Shown here piece after piece: positions 15,975-25,485 of a DNA stretch of 35,728 nucleotides. Each line of letters begins with the position of its first letter. Positions within the stretch are counted from its first letter, which is position 1. Below the pieces are notes generated by a model that saw only the letters and a program-made list of their open reading frames with translations, searched no databases and was not told the DNA's origin. The position numbers and the translations under genes were made by a program. Source of the DNA: Martinezella calliandrae (GTDB lineage: Bacteria > Pseudomonadota > Alphaproteobacteria > Rhizobiales > Rhizobiaceae); the NCBI RefSeq assembly GCF_030272695.1, contig NZ_JARFYN010000066.1, positions 1-35,728 of the forward strand, given 5' to 3'.

Positions 15975-17318
15975 TCATGAGAATCCGATGCGGATTTTCA
16001 TGGAGGGCTGTGCTGTCGGGTAATAGCGCCGGCCTTTTTCGGCGTCGCTCAGCAATCGCGGCCGCACCCCGGCCTTGTGCATGGTCAGCGCCAAGGCGAT
16101 GCTGAACTGCACCAGTTCCAGCCATACTAGGTGGTAGCCGATGCAGACGTGTGGGCCGCTGCCGAACTGCAGCATGTCCACCGGCCCGATCGGCCCCGTG
16201 CGTTGCAGCCACCGCGCCAGACGGAACTGATCGGGCGCCTCGTGCAGCATCGCCGAGGTCGAGAAATGCAGCAGCGGGATGCATAGACTGGTGCCCGCGG
16301 GAATACGCCGCTGGCCGAGTTGTAATTCCTGCGTCGCGCGACGCGGTACGAGCGAGGACGCCGGATGCATGCGCAGCGTCTCGCGGAACAGCGCCTCGGC
16401 GACCGGACACTGCGCCAGGTCCGCGTGCCGGGTCGGCACCGCGCCCACGCGTTGCGCCTCCTCGACTAGGGCGTCCCACAGCTCAGGCTGCCGCGCCAGC
16501 TCGATCACCATCCAGGCCATCGTCGAGGCGGTGGTCTCGTGACCGGCAAGCAGCAGCAAGCGGACGTTGGCGACCAGGACGTCATCGGAGAGCGCGTCTT
16601 CGCTGCGATCGAAGGCGCTCACCATGTCGTTGATCAACCCGGTGCGCGCGGCATGCCCGCGCGCGTCGCGGATGAACTGGCGCGACTGCGCGTCGATCCA
16701 GTCGCGGGCGGCGCGGCCGCGCCGCAAGGGCGTTCCGGGCAGGTCGACTGGGGGCGAGACGATCAACTGCAGCAGTTGCCGGTACTTGCGATGCCACTCC
16801 GGCAGGTCTTGGGCGGGGATGCCCATGAGATAAAAGGTGAGTTTGAGCATCAGGTCGCCGGTTTCGCGCAGGATAGTTACTTCACCGCGGTCGCGCCACG
16901 CCTGCACCCGAGCCCGGATGACGGGCTCGAACAGCTCGCCAATGCCGGCCTCGGTCAGCCCCCTGGGCAGGAACGCCGCCTTTATCCCATCACGCGCCTG
17001 CCGGTGCGCCCTACCGTTCAAAGTGACCAACGTTCCGCCAAGGATTTCGGGCGCGATCTGTTCGATCAGTGCCGAGGACACGTCCTTGTGCCGGAGCAAT
17101 GCGAACGCGTCCGGATCCAGGCAGGTCATCAGTTGTCCGGCAGGGCCGAAGTCCAGCCAGAAGTGGTTGCCCAGCGTCCATTCCGCGCGCCGCAGCAGGC
17201 GCGGCAGGTCACGAACGATGGCGGGAAGATGCCCGACCATGGGGAAGGCGCCGGGCATGACCGGGATGTCGCACAGCAGCCGGAGCCGACGGTTCAGCGG
17301 GTTGAGCAGCATGTCCAT
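15975..17318 (-). CDS. Cytochrome P450 CYP117
   Basis: Gibberellin-operon P450. By work on the rhizobial pathway, CYP117 oxidises ent-kaurene to ent-kaurenoic acid. The 447-residue protein shows the I-helix AGHETT at 258-263, the ExxR motif ETLR at 313-316, and the heme loop FGSGPHVCIG with Cys392 as iron ligand. It has no N-terminal membrane anchor, as expected for a soluble bacterial P450. The ATG at 17318 overlaps the SDR stop by one base (TGATG). A GTG one codon earlier and an ATG two codons later, better placed behind GGGAGG, are alternatives. Confidence 0.93.
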   Translation of the reverse strand: MDMLLNPLNRRLRLLCDIPVMPGAFPMVGHLPAIVRDLPRLLRRAEWTLGNHFWLDFGPAGQLMTCLDPDAFALLRHKDVSSALIEQIAPEILGGTLVTLNGRAHRQARDGIKAAFLPRGLTEAGIGELFEPVIRARVQAWRDRGEVTILRETGDLMLKLTFYLMGIPAQDLPEWHRKYRQLLQLIVSPPVDLPGTPLRRGRAARDWIDAQSRQFIRDARGHAARTGLINDMVSAFDRSEDALSDDVLVANVRLLLLAGHETTASTMAWMVIELARQPELWDALVEEAQRVGAVPTRHADLAQCPVAEALFRETLRMHPASSLVPRRATQELQLGQRRIPAGTSLCIPLLHFSTSAMLHEAPDQFRLARWLQRTGPIGPVDMLQFGSGPHVCIGYHLVWLELVQFSIALALTMHKAGVRPRLLSDAEKGRRYYPTAQPSMKIRIGFS

Positions 17319-18163
17319 CACCTCCCTGACGCCGCGGCCGCTTCGGCGGTGTCACCGGCCGGCCGCACGGCGCGGCTGTTGCCACCATCGGCGTATGTGG
17401 GCACATGCGTCAGCATGCCGCCGTCGATGCACACGACCTGGCCCGTGATGAACGCAGCATCGTCGGAGAGCAGGAAAGCTACCAGCGCGGCCACGTCCTC
17501 GGGGCGGCCGACGTGCGGCAGGAGCTGGTGCCGGCGCAGATGCCGTTGCATGCACTGGTCCAGCTTGGCGAGGAGACGTTCGGTCATGATCAGACCCGGC
17601 GCAACCGCGTTGCAGCGGATCTCCGCGCGACCGTACTGGGTGGCGAGCGAGGCCGACAGCATGTTCATCGCGGCCTTCGACGCGGCGTAGGACGTCAGCG
17701 CGGTGTCACCGCTGAGCCCCTGGCACGATGACATGTTGACGATCGCCCCACCGCCACGGGCTATCATTCGCGGGATGGCCTGCCGGCAGCAGAGCAGCGT
17801 GCCGCGCAGATTAGTCGCCATCGTCTCATCCCAAACCGCCAGGTCCAGGTCGAGGATCGCGCGGTCGCGCGGGGTCAGATGCATGGCGCTCGCGTTGTTC
17901 ACCAGCAGGTCGACCCCGCCGAAGTGCCGCTCCGCCGTCTCGAACAGCGCTGCCACCGCCTGCGCGTCGGCGATGTCCATGGCCAGGGTCAGCGCGTGGC
18001 CAGCTTCCGCCGCGATTTGCGCCGTGCAGGCGGTGGCCGCCGAGCCGTCAATGTCGGCCACCACCACTCTGCCACCTTCGCGCGCGATGGCGAGGGCGCA
18101 TGCCTTGCCGATGCCGGCGCCAGCGCCGGTCACCACGGCCACCTTGCCCTCAAACCGTCCCAT
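17318..18163 (-). CDS. Short-chain dehydrogenase of the gibberellin operon (SDR-GA)
   Basis: NAD(P)-dependent oxidoreductase that oxidises GA12-aldehyde to GA12 in the rhizobial pathway. Rossmann motif TGAGAGIG at 12-19, NNAS around 89-92, and catalytic Ser145/146, Tyr159 and Lys163 (YAASK). Length is 281 residues; the last 20 or so, rich in Ala and Gly, extend past the usual SDR end. The ATG at 18163 is preceded by GGGAGG at good spacing. It overlaps the ferredoxin gene by 14 bases and the CYP117 start by one. Confidence 0.92.
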   Translation of the reverse strand: MGRFEGKVAVVTGAGAGIGKACALAIAREGGRVVVADIDGSAATACTAQIAAEAGHALTLAMDIADAQAVAALFETAERHFGGVDLLVNNASAMHLTPRDRAILDLDLAVWDETMATNLRGTLLCCRQAIPRMIARGGGAIVNMSSCQGLSGDTALTSYAASKAAMNMLSASLATQYGRAEIRCNAVAPGLIMTERLLAKLDQCMQRHLRRHQLLPHVGRPEDVAALVAFLLSDDAAFITGQVVCIDGGMLTHVPTYADGGNSRAVRPAGDTAEAAAASGR

Positions 18164-18449
18164 CGTGTCCTCCCGGATTATGTTGGTCTTTCGCGGCATG
18201 CCGCTCGGCCTCTGCCTGAGACGGCACAGGTTCGGCGCTGGCGCACTCATCATCGCTTTCGATGACCCGAATGGCGGCGACCGGGCATTGGCTGGCCGCG
18301 AGCCGCACGGCGGCGTGCAGCGATTGCGGGATCGTCGTCAGGCATACTTCGGCCACGCCGTCCAGTTCACGCTGGCGAAAGGCGCCCGGCAGCGTCAGCG
18401 CGCACTGCCCGGTGGTCCCGCACAGATACTGGTCGACCACGACGCGCAT
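18150..18449 (-). CDS. Ferredoxin of the gibberellin operon (Fd-GA, probable 3Fe-4S type)
   Basis: A 99-residue ferredoxin that supplies electrons to the operon's P450s; genetic and biochemical work on the pathway ties it especially to the CYP114 ring-contraction step. Cluster ligands are YLCGTTGQC near the N-terminus and SQCPVAAI later, the three-Cys spacing seen in single-cluster [3Fe-4S] ferredoxins that serve P450s. A long polar C-terminal tail follows the ferredoxin fold. The ATG at 18449 lies one base after the CYP114 stop. Confidence 0.9.
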   Translation of the reverse strand: MRVVVDQYLCGTTGQCALTLPGAFRQRELDGVAEVCLTTIPQSLHAAVRLAASQCPVAAIRVIESDDECASAEPVPSQAEAERHAAKDQHNPGGHDGTV

Positions 18450-18450
18450 C

Positions 18451-19743
18451 TCAGGCCTCTCCATGCGCATGGAGCCGCACCGGCAGGGCGTGGAACGTCC
18501 TAAGGAACGCGGATGGCTCCCGGGTCGGCTGCTCGGCCAGTGCGAGCGTGGGGAAGCGCGCCTCGATCCGCGGCAGGCTCTCGGCCAACTGCACCCGGGC
18601 CAGTTGCGCGCCGAGGCAGAAGTGGATGCCGTGGCCGAAGCTCAGCATGATCTTCCCGTCGGTCGACATGCCAGGCCTGGTGCCGTAGAACCGTACGGGA
18701 TCGAAGCGGTCGGGATCGGCGAAGGCCTCCGGGTCGCGATTGCCGGCCGCGATCAGCACGCGCACGTCCGCATCCTTCGGAATCACCACGCCGCCCAGTT
18801 CGATGTCGCGCTGGGCGATTCGCGGAATGGAGCTGAACATGGCGGGCGCGTTGCAGCGCAGGACTTCTTCGACGAATGCCTCGACGCCCATGGCGTCTCC
18901 CTGCAGCCAGTGCCGCTGTTCGGGATACGTCAGCATCGCCAGGACCGCATGGTCGATGGTCGCAGCAGTGGTGGCGAAGCCGCCCAGCAGCATGCCCCAT
19001 AGCATGCTGATCAACTCCGCATCCGACAGCATGTCGGCGTCGTCGCCGTGTGCGCCGACCAGCATCGACACGATGTCCTGGCGGGGATCGGTGCGCTTGC
19101 GCTGCATGAGGTCGCTGAAGTAGGCCTTAACTTTGGCGCTGGCTGCGTCCGCCGCGGCGAGCTGGGGATCGCTGGCGTACGGGCTCAGGCCTTCCAGGAT
19201 GGCACCGATGATGGCTGAGAGCCCGAACATGTCCTCCTGGGGCATGCCGAACAGTTCGGCAAAGACCAGCATTGGCAAGGCAAGCGCGAATTCGCGATGC
19301 AGGTCCACCGCCTCCTCGCGCTCCAGCGCGGGCACCATGGCGTCAAGGCGCGCCGCGACGATGCGCGCGATGCTCGGCCGCAGGTTGTCAATCTCGCGCA
19401 TGGTAAAATCGCGCGAGATCAGCCGGCGCAGACGCGTATGCGTTGGAGGTTCCTTCATCGCTAGAGTGGACGCCAGCAGATTGAGCGACAGGCTGGTCGC
19501 CGCACGCGGGAAATAGCGCGCCAATTCGCCCGGCGCCGGTCCCCGAAACGCATCGCCCGTGGCCTTTAGCGCCCAGTAGATGTCGGCGTGGCGGCTCAAC
19601 AGAAAGAGGCCCGACGCCGCGCGATGCACCGGATCGTGCTCGCGCAACCACCGCATGAACGGATACGGGTCGTGGATGCACGCTGGCGACGCCAGTTCGG
19701 CGAAGGCGTCCCGGCATACTGCCCTTGTTTCTTTCACGTCCAT
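18451..19743 (-). CDS. Cytochrome P450 CYP114
   Basis: P450 that, with the adjoining ferredoxin, takes ent-kaurenoic acid through the 7-hydroxy form and contracts ring B to give GA12-aldehyde. The 430-residue protein has ExxR as EVLR (293-296) and the heme loop FGHGIHFCLG with Cys376. The I-helix reads GGFATT at 254-259: the acidic residue that normally precedes the conserved Thr is Ala257. The ATG at 19743 (MDVKETRAVC) is the family-like start. The frame extends 18 codons further upstream into the gap after CYP112. Confidence 0.92.
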   Translation of the reverse strand: MDVKETRAVCRDAFAELASPACIHDPYPFMRWLREHDPVHRAASGLFLLSRHADIYWALKATGDAFRGPAPGELARYFPRAATSLSLNLLASTLAMKEPPTHTRLRRLISRDFTMREIDNLRPSIARIVAARLDAMVPALEREEAVDLHREFALALPMLVFAELFGMPQEDMFGLSAIIGAILEGLSPYASDPQLAAADAASAKVKAYFSDLMQRKRTDPRQDIVSMLVGAHGDDADMLSDAELISMLWGMLLGGFATTAATIDHAVLAMLTYPEQRHWLQGDAMGVEAFVEEVLRCNAPAMFSSIPRIAQRDIELGGVVIPKDADVRVLIAAGNRDPEAFADPDRFDPVRFYGTRPGMSTDGKIMLSFGHGIHFCLGAQLARVQLAESLPRIEARFPTLALAEQPTREPSAFLRTFHALPVRLHAHGEA

Positions 19744-19837
19744 CTTGGTTACCTGTTGGTTGCTGATCTGACCGTCGCGAGCCCAGCGCGCCGGCAAATT
19801 TGCGGAGAAGATCGCGATTCCCGGCGGCGTCGACGCA

Positions 19838-21040
19838 TCACCAGAGCACCGGCATCTCCTCGAAGCCGCCAGTGATGATCTCCTTGCGCAACTTCAGTTC
19901 TTCGGGCGCCACGGCGAGGCGCAGCCTTGGAAAGCGCTGGAAGATCGAACCGAACACCGCCTTGAGTTCCAGCCTGGCCAGCGCCCTGCCGATGCAGTAG
20001 TGCGGCCCGTGGGAGAATGCCAGATGCGGCTTTCCGTCGCGTCCGATGTCGAAGATTTCCGGGTCGTCGAACTGGCGCGGATCGAACGACGTCGCCGGCA
20101 GGCCGACGAGCACCTTGCTCTCCGCTGGAATCTGCACGCCTGCGATGGTCACGTCGGTTCTCGGATAGCGCATGACGCCGTCCCAGCCCGCTCCCGGCGG
20201 GTACATGCGCAGGATTTCCTCCACCGCCTTGTCCAATAGCGATGGATCGTCGAGCAAGCGTTCGCGCTGTTGCGGATGGCGGAACATGGCCAGCAGGCCG
20301 AACTCGATCTGCGCGACGGTGCTCTCGTGCCCCGCTACCAGCATGCCCGCCGCCAGGCCGATCGCCTCTTCCTCGGTCGCCTTGCCCTGGTCAACCGCCG
20401 CGAGCAGATCCGTCAGCAGGTTGTCGCCCGGATCCTGGCGCTTGTCCCGCATCTTGCCGCGAATGTAGGCGCACAGTTCTTCCCAGGCCAGGCGCGACGC
20501 GCTACGCGGGCCGCTTTCATGCTGATGTGTCATCACCTCGTCGGACAGCCCAGCGAAAAAGGCGTGATCCTCGTAAAGCACGCCCATCAGCGCGCTGATG
20601 ACGATCGCCGGAAGCGGAAAGGAGAGGTAGCGCCGCAGGTCGGCGGGCTGGGGCTGGGCCGCCAGCGTCTCAAACAACTGCGCGGCGATCGCCTCGACCT
20701 GCTGCGCGAGCGGCTTCATCCTGAGGTCGCTGAAGGCCGGCACCACGATCGTGCGTAACCGGGCATGCTCGTCCCCCTCGTGCGAGACCAGCCACCCCGG
20801 CGAACCAAGAATCACCGAATCCGGGGTGAATGCCGCCGGTGGCATCCCCGCGGGCCGGAATGCCGCGTCGGACAGCACCGCCTTGGCCTCGTCGTAGCCT
20901 GTTACCCACCAGCCTTCGTGCCCGCACGGGAAGCGCACGCGATGGATCGGAGCGTCGGCGCCTAGCGCTAACATCTCGGGCGAGGGCTCGATGTGATCGA
21001 GGCGCCACATCGGCAGCGTCGGCAACGGTTGTTCGGACAT
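19838..21040 (-). CDS. Cytochrome P450 CYP112, first gene of the gibberellin operon
   Basis: P450 that removes C-20 stepwise from GA12 to give the C19 gibberellin GA9. The 400-residue protein has I-helix AGHEST (236-241), ExxR as EILR (275-278) and heme loop FSHGPHYCIG (342-351, Cys349). It is the first gene of the operon; CYP114 starts 94 bases after its stop. No CYP115 gene, which would convert GA9 to bioactive GA4 and in some strains precedes or accompanies this operon, lies upstream. A TGT-N10-ACA element lies about 140 bases upstream of the ATG. Confidence 0.93.
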   Translation of the reverse strand: MSEQPLPTLPMWRLDHIEPSPEMLALGADAPIHRVRFPCGHEGWWVTGYDEAKAVLSDAAFRPAGMPPAAFTPDSVILGSPGWLVSHEGDEHARLRTIVVPAFSDLRMKPLAQQVEAIAAQLFETLAAQPQPADLRRYLSFPLPAIVISALMGVLYEDHAFFAGLSDEVMTHQHESGPRSASRLAWEELCAYIRGKMRDKRQDPGDNLLTDLLAAVDQGKATEEEAIGLAAGMLVAGHESTVAQIEFGLLAMFRHPQQRERLLDDPSLLDKAVEEILRMYPPGAGWDGVMRYPRTDVTIAGVQIPAESKVLVGLPATSFDPRQFDDPEIFDIGRDGKPHLAFSHGPHYCIGRALARLELKAVFGSIFQRFPRLRLAVAPEELKLRKEIITGGFEEMPVLW

Positions 21041-21176
21041 AGTGGCACTTCACTCTCTAAGGGATGGAAGGGCGGAAGGTGACCGGCTGCCGCTGCGGGC
21101 ACCGAATGACGTAAGACGGCATGTCGACGACGTCCTCCGCGGCGTAGCCCGACTCGATTATCAAGATCGGCCAACG

Positions 21177-21192
21177 TGTAACTGTCTAGACA
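21177..21192 (-). promoter_or_regulatory. NifA-type upstream activator sequence (TGT-N10-ACA) before CYP112
   Basis: The sequence matches the NifA binding rule TGT-N10-ACA exactly and lies 137-152 bases upstream of the CYP112 ATG, a normal distance for enhancer-type activation. The gibberellin operon of rhizobia is expressed in bacteroids, and NifA control is known in Bradyrhizobium. I could not find a convincing -24/-12 (GG-N10-GC) sigma-54 box between it and the gene, so the element is only a candidate. Confidence 0.45.
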
Positions 21193-21727
21193 TACCGCGC
21201 GGCGAGATGCAGAACTTTATCCTGCGCCTTCGAGTTCACGATAAGGCGAATGTGGTGGCCTTTGAGTCGCAGCCGGCCATCAAGATTTCCTGCGCAAGGG
21301 TCGACAAAGGCGGCGAGCCTATTTGGTAGGGGCGGTTTCGCCGAGGCCCCTTCCGAGGGTATGCTATCTGATGCGGATTTGACATTTTGCTTTCTTTCTT
21401 CGTTCCATCGATCGCGGTGTCATCCACGAAATGAAGGTCGGTCGGCGGCTCCCGGCCCGCAACGAAGCAGTTTCAAAACTCGTGCCAATTTGGCCGACCC
21501 AGCAGAGGAAAAAATTTGTGATTGCTTCTCAGCGGATTAGCTTGAGGCCAGACAAGACCTCGGCGAAATAGGCCGGTGTCACGGACCGACAATGGCGACA
21601 GAACAGTGTCGGATAGCACGGTCGTCAGACGCCAGACCGGCGACACCTTCGTCATCAGTTGTCCTGTCCTGGAATGACGGCAGGCCACCTGACCGTATTG
21701 ACCCATAGGGGAGGCCTCCTGGTTGGC
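21193..21727. other. Stretch without a supportable gene upstream of the gibberellin operon
   Basis: Short minus-strand protein-like text (GRLRLKGHHIRLIVNSKAQD, ending about 21185) lacks a start codon and may be the end of a decayed gene. No intact gene, RNA or repeat was recognised. The sequence between here and 22009 includes a Tn3-type remnant. Confidence 0.4.
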
Positions 21728-21859
21728 TCAGGGGTTAACGTTCTTGCGACGTGCCTCGTTATCGGGTCTTTGGGCACGAAATCGCGGAAGGAACGCCGAT
21801 TTTCTGGGCCACCGCACAGATCCGTGCGCGCGGAATTCCCGGAGCCGGCCTACCTCGGG

Positions 21860-22009
21860 TAATTGACGGCGAAACGGCCGTGCGGCCAATTTAAGCTGGA
21901 CCGCAAACCCCAGCTGCGCCAATTCCGGTATGCCGTTCACAAAAGCAATGTCGGAAAAGTTCAGACTCCAGCGATCAGCCAGATCCTCACTCGAAAGACC
22001 AAAACTCAT
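21860..22009 (-). pseudogene. N-terminal remnant of a Tn3-family transposase
   Basis: From the ATG at 22009 the frame reads MSFGLSSEDLADRWSLNFSD and IAFVNGIPELAQLGFAVQLK, which resembles the DUF4158 N-terminal region of Tn3-family TnpA (SSEDLADRWSLNF-DIEFVN and LG-A-QLK). The similarity fades after about 50 codons and the remaining 900 or more residues are absent. It lies between the gibberellin operon and the end of nolG and marks a past transposition event. Confidence 0.6.
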
Positions 22010-22317
22010 AATTCCACTCCGGTTACCGGAGCGAACCGTCATTCCTGCTCATGCAAGCCGTCAACTACGTCCGCGATGTTCCCACAACGGTCTTCACTTG
22101 GCCAAAATCGCAGCTTCGGGCCGGCTGGGCCATAGCCGTTTGTCGACCGATAGCGGCCTGGCTTCCCGCTTGACCGCGGCAAGCAAAATAGCTTTCACTA
22201 ATAATGACAAGGCTGACCAACGGCCCAGCCACAGAATGGAAGACTCGCCTAAAAGCCGATGGCGAAGTTTGATCGACAACGAAAAGCGTATAGTCAAAAA
22301 AACGCCTGTGAGCCCGA

Positions 22318-25300
22318 TTAAGGTGTGGGTTCGATGACTTTATGCTGAGATCGGGTCATTTCTGGCGATTTCCTGGTATCGCCGGCCAGATCGCCTTGCA
22401 AATTACCGAACTCTCCCCGCCCGCCGGTCGCGTGGCGTCGCCGCGTTCGGCCGCGGAACGATTTGAATGCATTGTGTAGGTCGTCGACGAAGGTGAAGAT
22501 GACCGGGATGACGATGAGGCTGAGGAGTGTCGATATCATCACGCCGCCGATAACTACGATGGCCATCGGCTGCCGGATACTCGAATCGCCGCCCGTCAGG
22601 CTGAGAGCGACCGGAAGCATACCCGATGCCATGGCAATGGTGGTCATGACGATCGGCCGCGCTCGCTTGTGGCAGGCGTCGATAAGCGCGTCGAACCTGG
22701 CCATGCCCTGCTGGCGCGACATGATCGCGTATTCGATCAGGAGGATGGAGTTCTTCGTCACCACGCCCATGAGCATGAGCAGCCCAATGACGGCCGGCAT
22801 CGAGAAGCTGGTGCCAGTCACCACAAGCGGCAGCAGCGCGCCGCCGAGCGAGAGTGGCAGGGCCATCAGCAGGGTGAGCGGCTGCAGGAAATCATGGAAC
22901 AACAGGACGAGGACCGCGTAGATGCAGAACACGCCGATTGCCATTGCAAGGCCAAAGCTCTGGAACAGCTCCGAACTGCGCTGAAGTTCGCCGTGCTCCA
23001 CAAGGGTGACGCCGGGCGGCAGGTGCCGAAGCGCCGGCAGCGCCCGCGCCTCGCGGTTGACGTCCCCCAGGATGCGGCCATTGAGCTCGACGGAGACTGT
23101 GACATTACGCATACGATCGATGCGGTCGATCTCAGACGGGCTGCCGGCGATGCGGACATCCGCAATCGAACCGAGATCGACATTACCGTTGGTGCCGGCG
23201 ACGCGCATGATCTTGATGTCGTCGAGATTAGTGCGCATCTCGGGTGAGAAACGGACGACAATCGGGATCTGCCGTTGCGGCAGATTGAGCTTCGGCAGAT
23301 CGGAGGAATATTCTCCGTTCGTCGCCACCCGCACGGCGCTGGCGATCGCTTTTGACGTTATGCCGAGCGCTGCGGCACGCGCAAAATCAGGCGTGATCTG
23401 GATCTCGGGGGCTTGCCTCGAGGCTGTCGACGTCACCGCTCCAACGCCATTCAGCGTACGAAGCTGCTCCTCAATCGCCTTGCTCGCGCTGTCGAGCGCA
23501 CTGGCATCGTCGCTGGCCAGAGTGATCTCGAGCTTCGTGCCGTTGCCGATACCGACAGCGACCCGCACGCCAGGGAGGACGGAAAGCGCCTGGCGAATAT
23601 CGTTTTCGATTTCCGACTGCTTGCGGTCGCGCTCGGAGATGGGCGTCAGCGTAGCGACGATCGCGGCGGATCCGACACTGCTCATCGCGACCTTCGCACC
23701 GCCGTCTGAGGATACCAAGCCGACAGCCGTAAAGACATGCGTCACGTCGGGGATCTTACTGACGATGTCTGCGGCCTTCCTGGTCGCGGCGTCGGTTTGC
23801 TCGACGGTGGCACCGGGCTGCAGGGTGAGCGTGATCTGCGTCCGTGCATCGTCAGCGGCTGGCAGGTATCCCGTTCTTAAGAGGGGGATGATGGAAAGCG
23901 AAAGTGCGACGACGGCGGCGGTCGTCGCCACCGTCGTCTTCCTGTGTCTCAGAGCTGCCCTTACCATCGCAATATAGCCGCGCATGATACGACCATTTTT
24001 TTCCTCCGTCCGATGAGCCTTCATGAAATAAGCTGCCATCATCGGGGTCAGCAGACGCGCGACTATCAGGGAGGCGAGGACCGCGACAGCTGCCGTGATG
24101 CCGAACTGACGGAACAGGAGGCCCGGTATGCCGCTCATGAACGCCGTCGGCAGGAAGACCGCCACCAGCGTGAAGGTGGTGGCGATGACGGCAAGCCCGA
24201 GCTCGTTGGCCGCTTCCAGCGCGGCATCGACCGGCCGTTTGCCCATCTGCAGGTGGCGGGCGATGTTCTCGATCTCGACGATGGCATCGTCGACGAGGAT
24301 TCCGACGACGAGCGAAAGCGCCAGCATGGTGACGACGTTCAGGCTGAAACCAGCAAAATACATGACGAGGAAGGTCGGAATGACCGACAGAGGCAGCGCC
24401 ACGGCCGACAGAATAGTCGCACGCCAGTCCCTGAGGAAGAGCCAGACGACGACGATCGCAAGCATCGCCCCTTCGTACAGCATATGCATCGAACCATGAT
24501 AACTATCGAGAACTGCCCCTATCATGCTGTAGACTGGGTCGATCTGCACATTCGGATGCGCCGCCGCGAAGTTTTTCATTGCCGCGTCAACGTCAGCCGA
24601 GACACTGCTGTCAGAAAACCCGTTCGAGCGCTTGATCTCGACCGCAATTATGGGTTTGCCGTCGAGATATGCCATCGAGGATCGCTCCGCGAAGCTGTCC
24701 TTGACGGATGCGACGTCATCGAGGCGAACCTGCTGCCCGTTAGCGAGCGGAATTCTAAGCTCCCTCAGGGCCTCGACCGACGCTACGGCGCCGAGCGTGC
24801 GCAATGTCTGACGTATGCCGCCAACTTCTCCGAGTCCGCCGGACGTGTCAGCCTGCACGGCCTTAAGCTGCGAGGACACTGTGGCTGCCGTAACACCAAA
24901 CGACGCCATCGTCGCCGGATCGAGGTCCACGTGAACCTCGCGGTTGACTCCGCCGATGCGATTGACCTGCCCCACGCCCGGGACCGACAGGAGTGCTTTG
25001 GTCAGATCATTGTCGACAAACCAGGACAGCTCGGTCTCATCAAGATCGGCCGAGCGGACTGCATAGGTGACCAATGCAAAGCTCTGTACGGTGGCCTTCG
25101 TAACGCTGGGCGTCTCCATCTGCGCCGGCAGGGCGGCCCTTACGCTATCGACAGCATTGCGGACTTCGTTCAGCGCCGCTTCGCTGTTCTTTTCCAGCTT
25201 GAAGGACACCTTGATCGAGACGGTGCCGTCGGTGATCGTCGTAATGATGTGATCGATGTGGCTGAGGGAGGTGAGACCGTCCTCGATTGTGCGGGCAACC

Positions 25301-25485
25301 TGCGTCTCAAGTTGCGTTGGTGCCGCGCCATCGAGCGTGGCGGTAATGCTGATGGTGGGCAGGTCCATGTCCGGAAAGTACTGGACCGCCAGCTGTTTGA
25401 AAGCCCAAAGCCCTCCAAATCCAAGCATCACAAACAGCAATATCCCAGGTATGGGATTGCGGATCGACCACGCGGAGAAATTCAT
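22318..25485 (-). CDS. nolG: NolG, RND-family inner-membrane efflux transporter
   Basis: Inner-membrane proton-driven pump of the RND superfamily, 1055 residues, a full-length single chain (in Sinorhizobium meliloti this locus was once read as nolG, nolH and nolI). The N-terminus FSAWSIRNPIPGILLFV is the first membrane helix; FPDMDLPTISI opens the first porter domain. GILVDDAIVEIENIAR is the TM4 proton-relay region with paired Asp. A second set of helices follows (GVVTKNSILLIEYA). The ATG at 25485 overlaps the nolF stop by one base (TGATG); a TTG one codon earlier is the alternative. With NolF and a NodT-like outer-membrane factor it would form a tripartite exporter; the substrate is unknown. 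Confidence 0.92.
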   Translation of the reverse strand: MNFSAWSIRNPIPGILLFVMLGFGGLWAFKQLAVQYFPDMDLPTISITATLDGAAPTQLETQVARTIEDGLTSLSHIDHIITTITDGTVSIKVSFKLEKNSEAALNEVRNAVDSVRAALPAQMETPSVTKATVQSFALVTYAVRSADLDETELSWFVDNDLTKALLSVPGVGQVNRIGGVNREVHVDLDPATMASFGVTAATVSSQLKAVQADTSGGLGEVGGIRQTLRTLGAVASVEALRELRIPLANGQQVRLDDVASVKDSFAERSSMAYLDGKPIIAVEIKRSNGFSDSSVSADVDAAMKNFAAAHPNVQIDPVYSMIGAVLDSYHGSMHMLYEGAMLAIVVVWLFLRDWRATILSAVALPLSVIPTFLVMYFAGFSLNVVTMLALSLVVGILVDDAIVEIENIARHLQMGKRPVDAALEAANELGLAVIATTFTLVAVFLPTAFMSGIPGLLFRQFGITAAVAVLASLIVARLLTPMMAAYFMKAHRTEEKNGRIMRGYIAMVRAALRHRKTTVATTAAVVALSLSIIPLLRTGYLPAADDARTQITLTLQPGATVEQTDAATRKAADIVSKIPDVTHVFTAVGLVSSDGGAKVAMSSVGSAAIVATLTPISERDRKQSEIENDIRQALSVLPGVRVAVGIGNGTKLEITLASDDASALDSASKAIEEQLRTLNGVGAVTSTASRQAPEIQITPDFARAAALGITSKAIASAVRVATNGEYSSDLPKLNLPQRQIPIVVRFSPEMRTNLDDIKIMRVAGTNGNVDLGSIADVRIAGSPSEIDRIDRMRNVTVSVELNGRILGDVNREARALPALRHLPPGVTLVEHGELQRSSELFQSFGLAMAIGVFCIYAVLVLLFHDFLQPLTLLMALPLSLGGALLPLVVTGTSFSMPAVIGLLMLMGVVTKNSILLIEYAIMSRQQGMARFDALIDACHKRARPIVMTTIAMASGMLPVALSLTGGDSSIRQPMAIVVIGGVMISTLLSLIVIPVIFTFVDDLHNAFKSFRGRTRRRHATGGRGEFGNLQGDLAGDTRKSPEMTRSQHKVIEPTP

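Noticed and set aside
21041..21170. A sigma-54 -24/-12 box for CYP112
   Set aside because: I looked for GG-N10-GC on the minus strand between the NifA-type element and the ATG and found none; GGTGCCC near 21105 has the wrong spacing.
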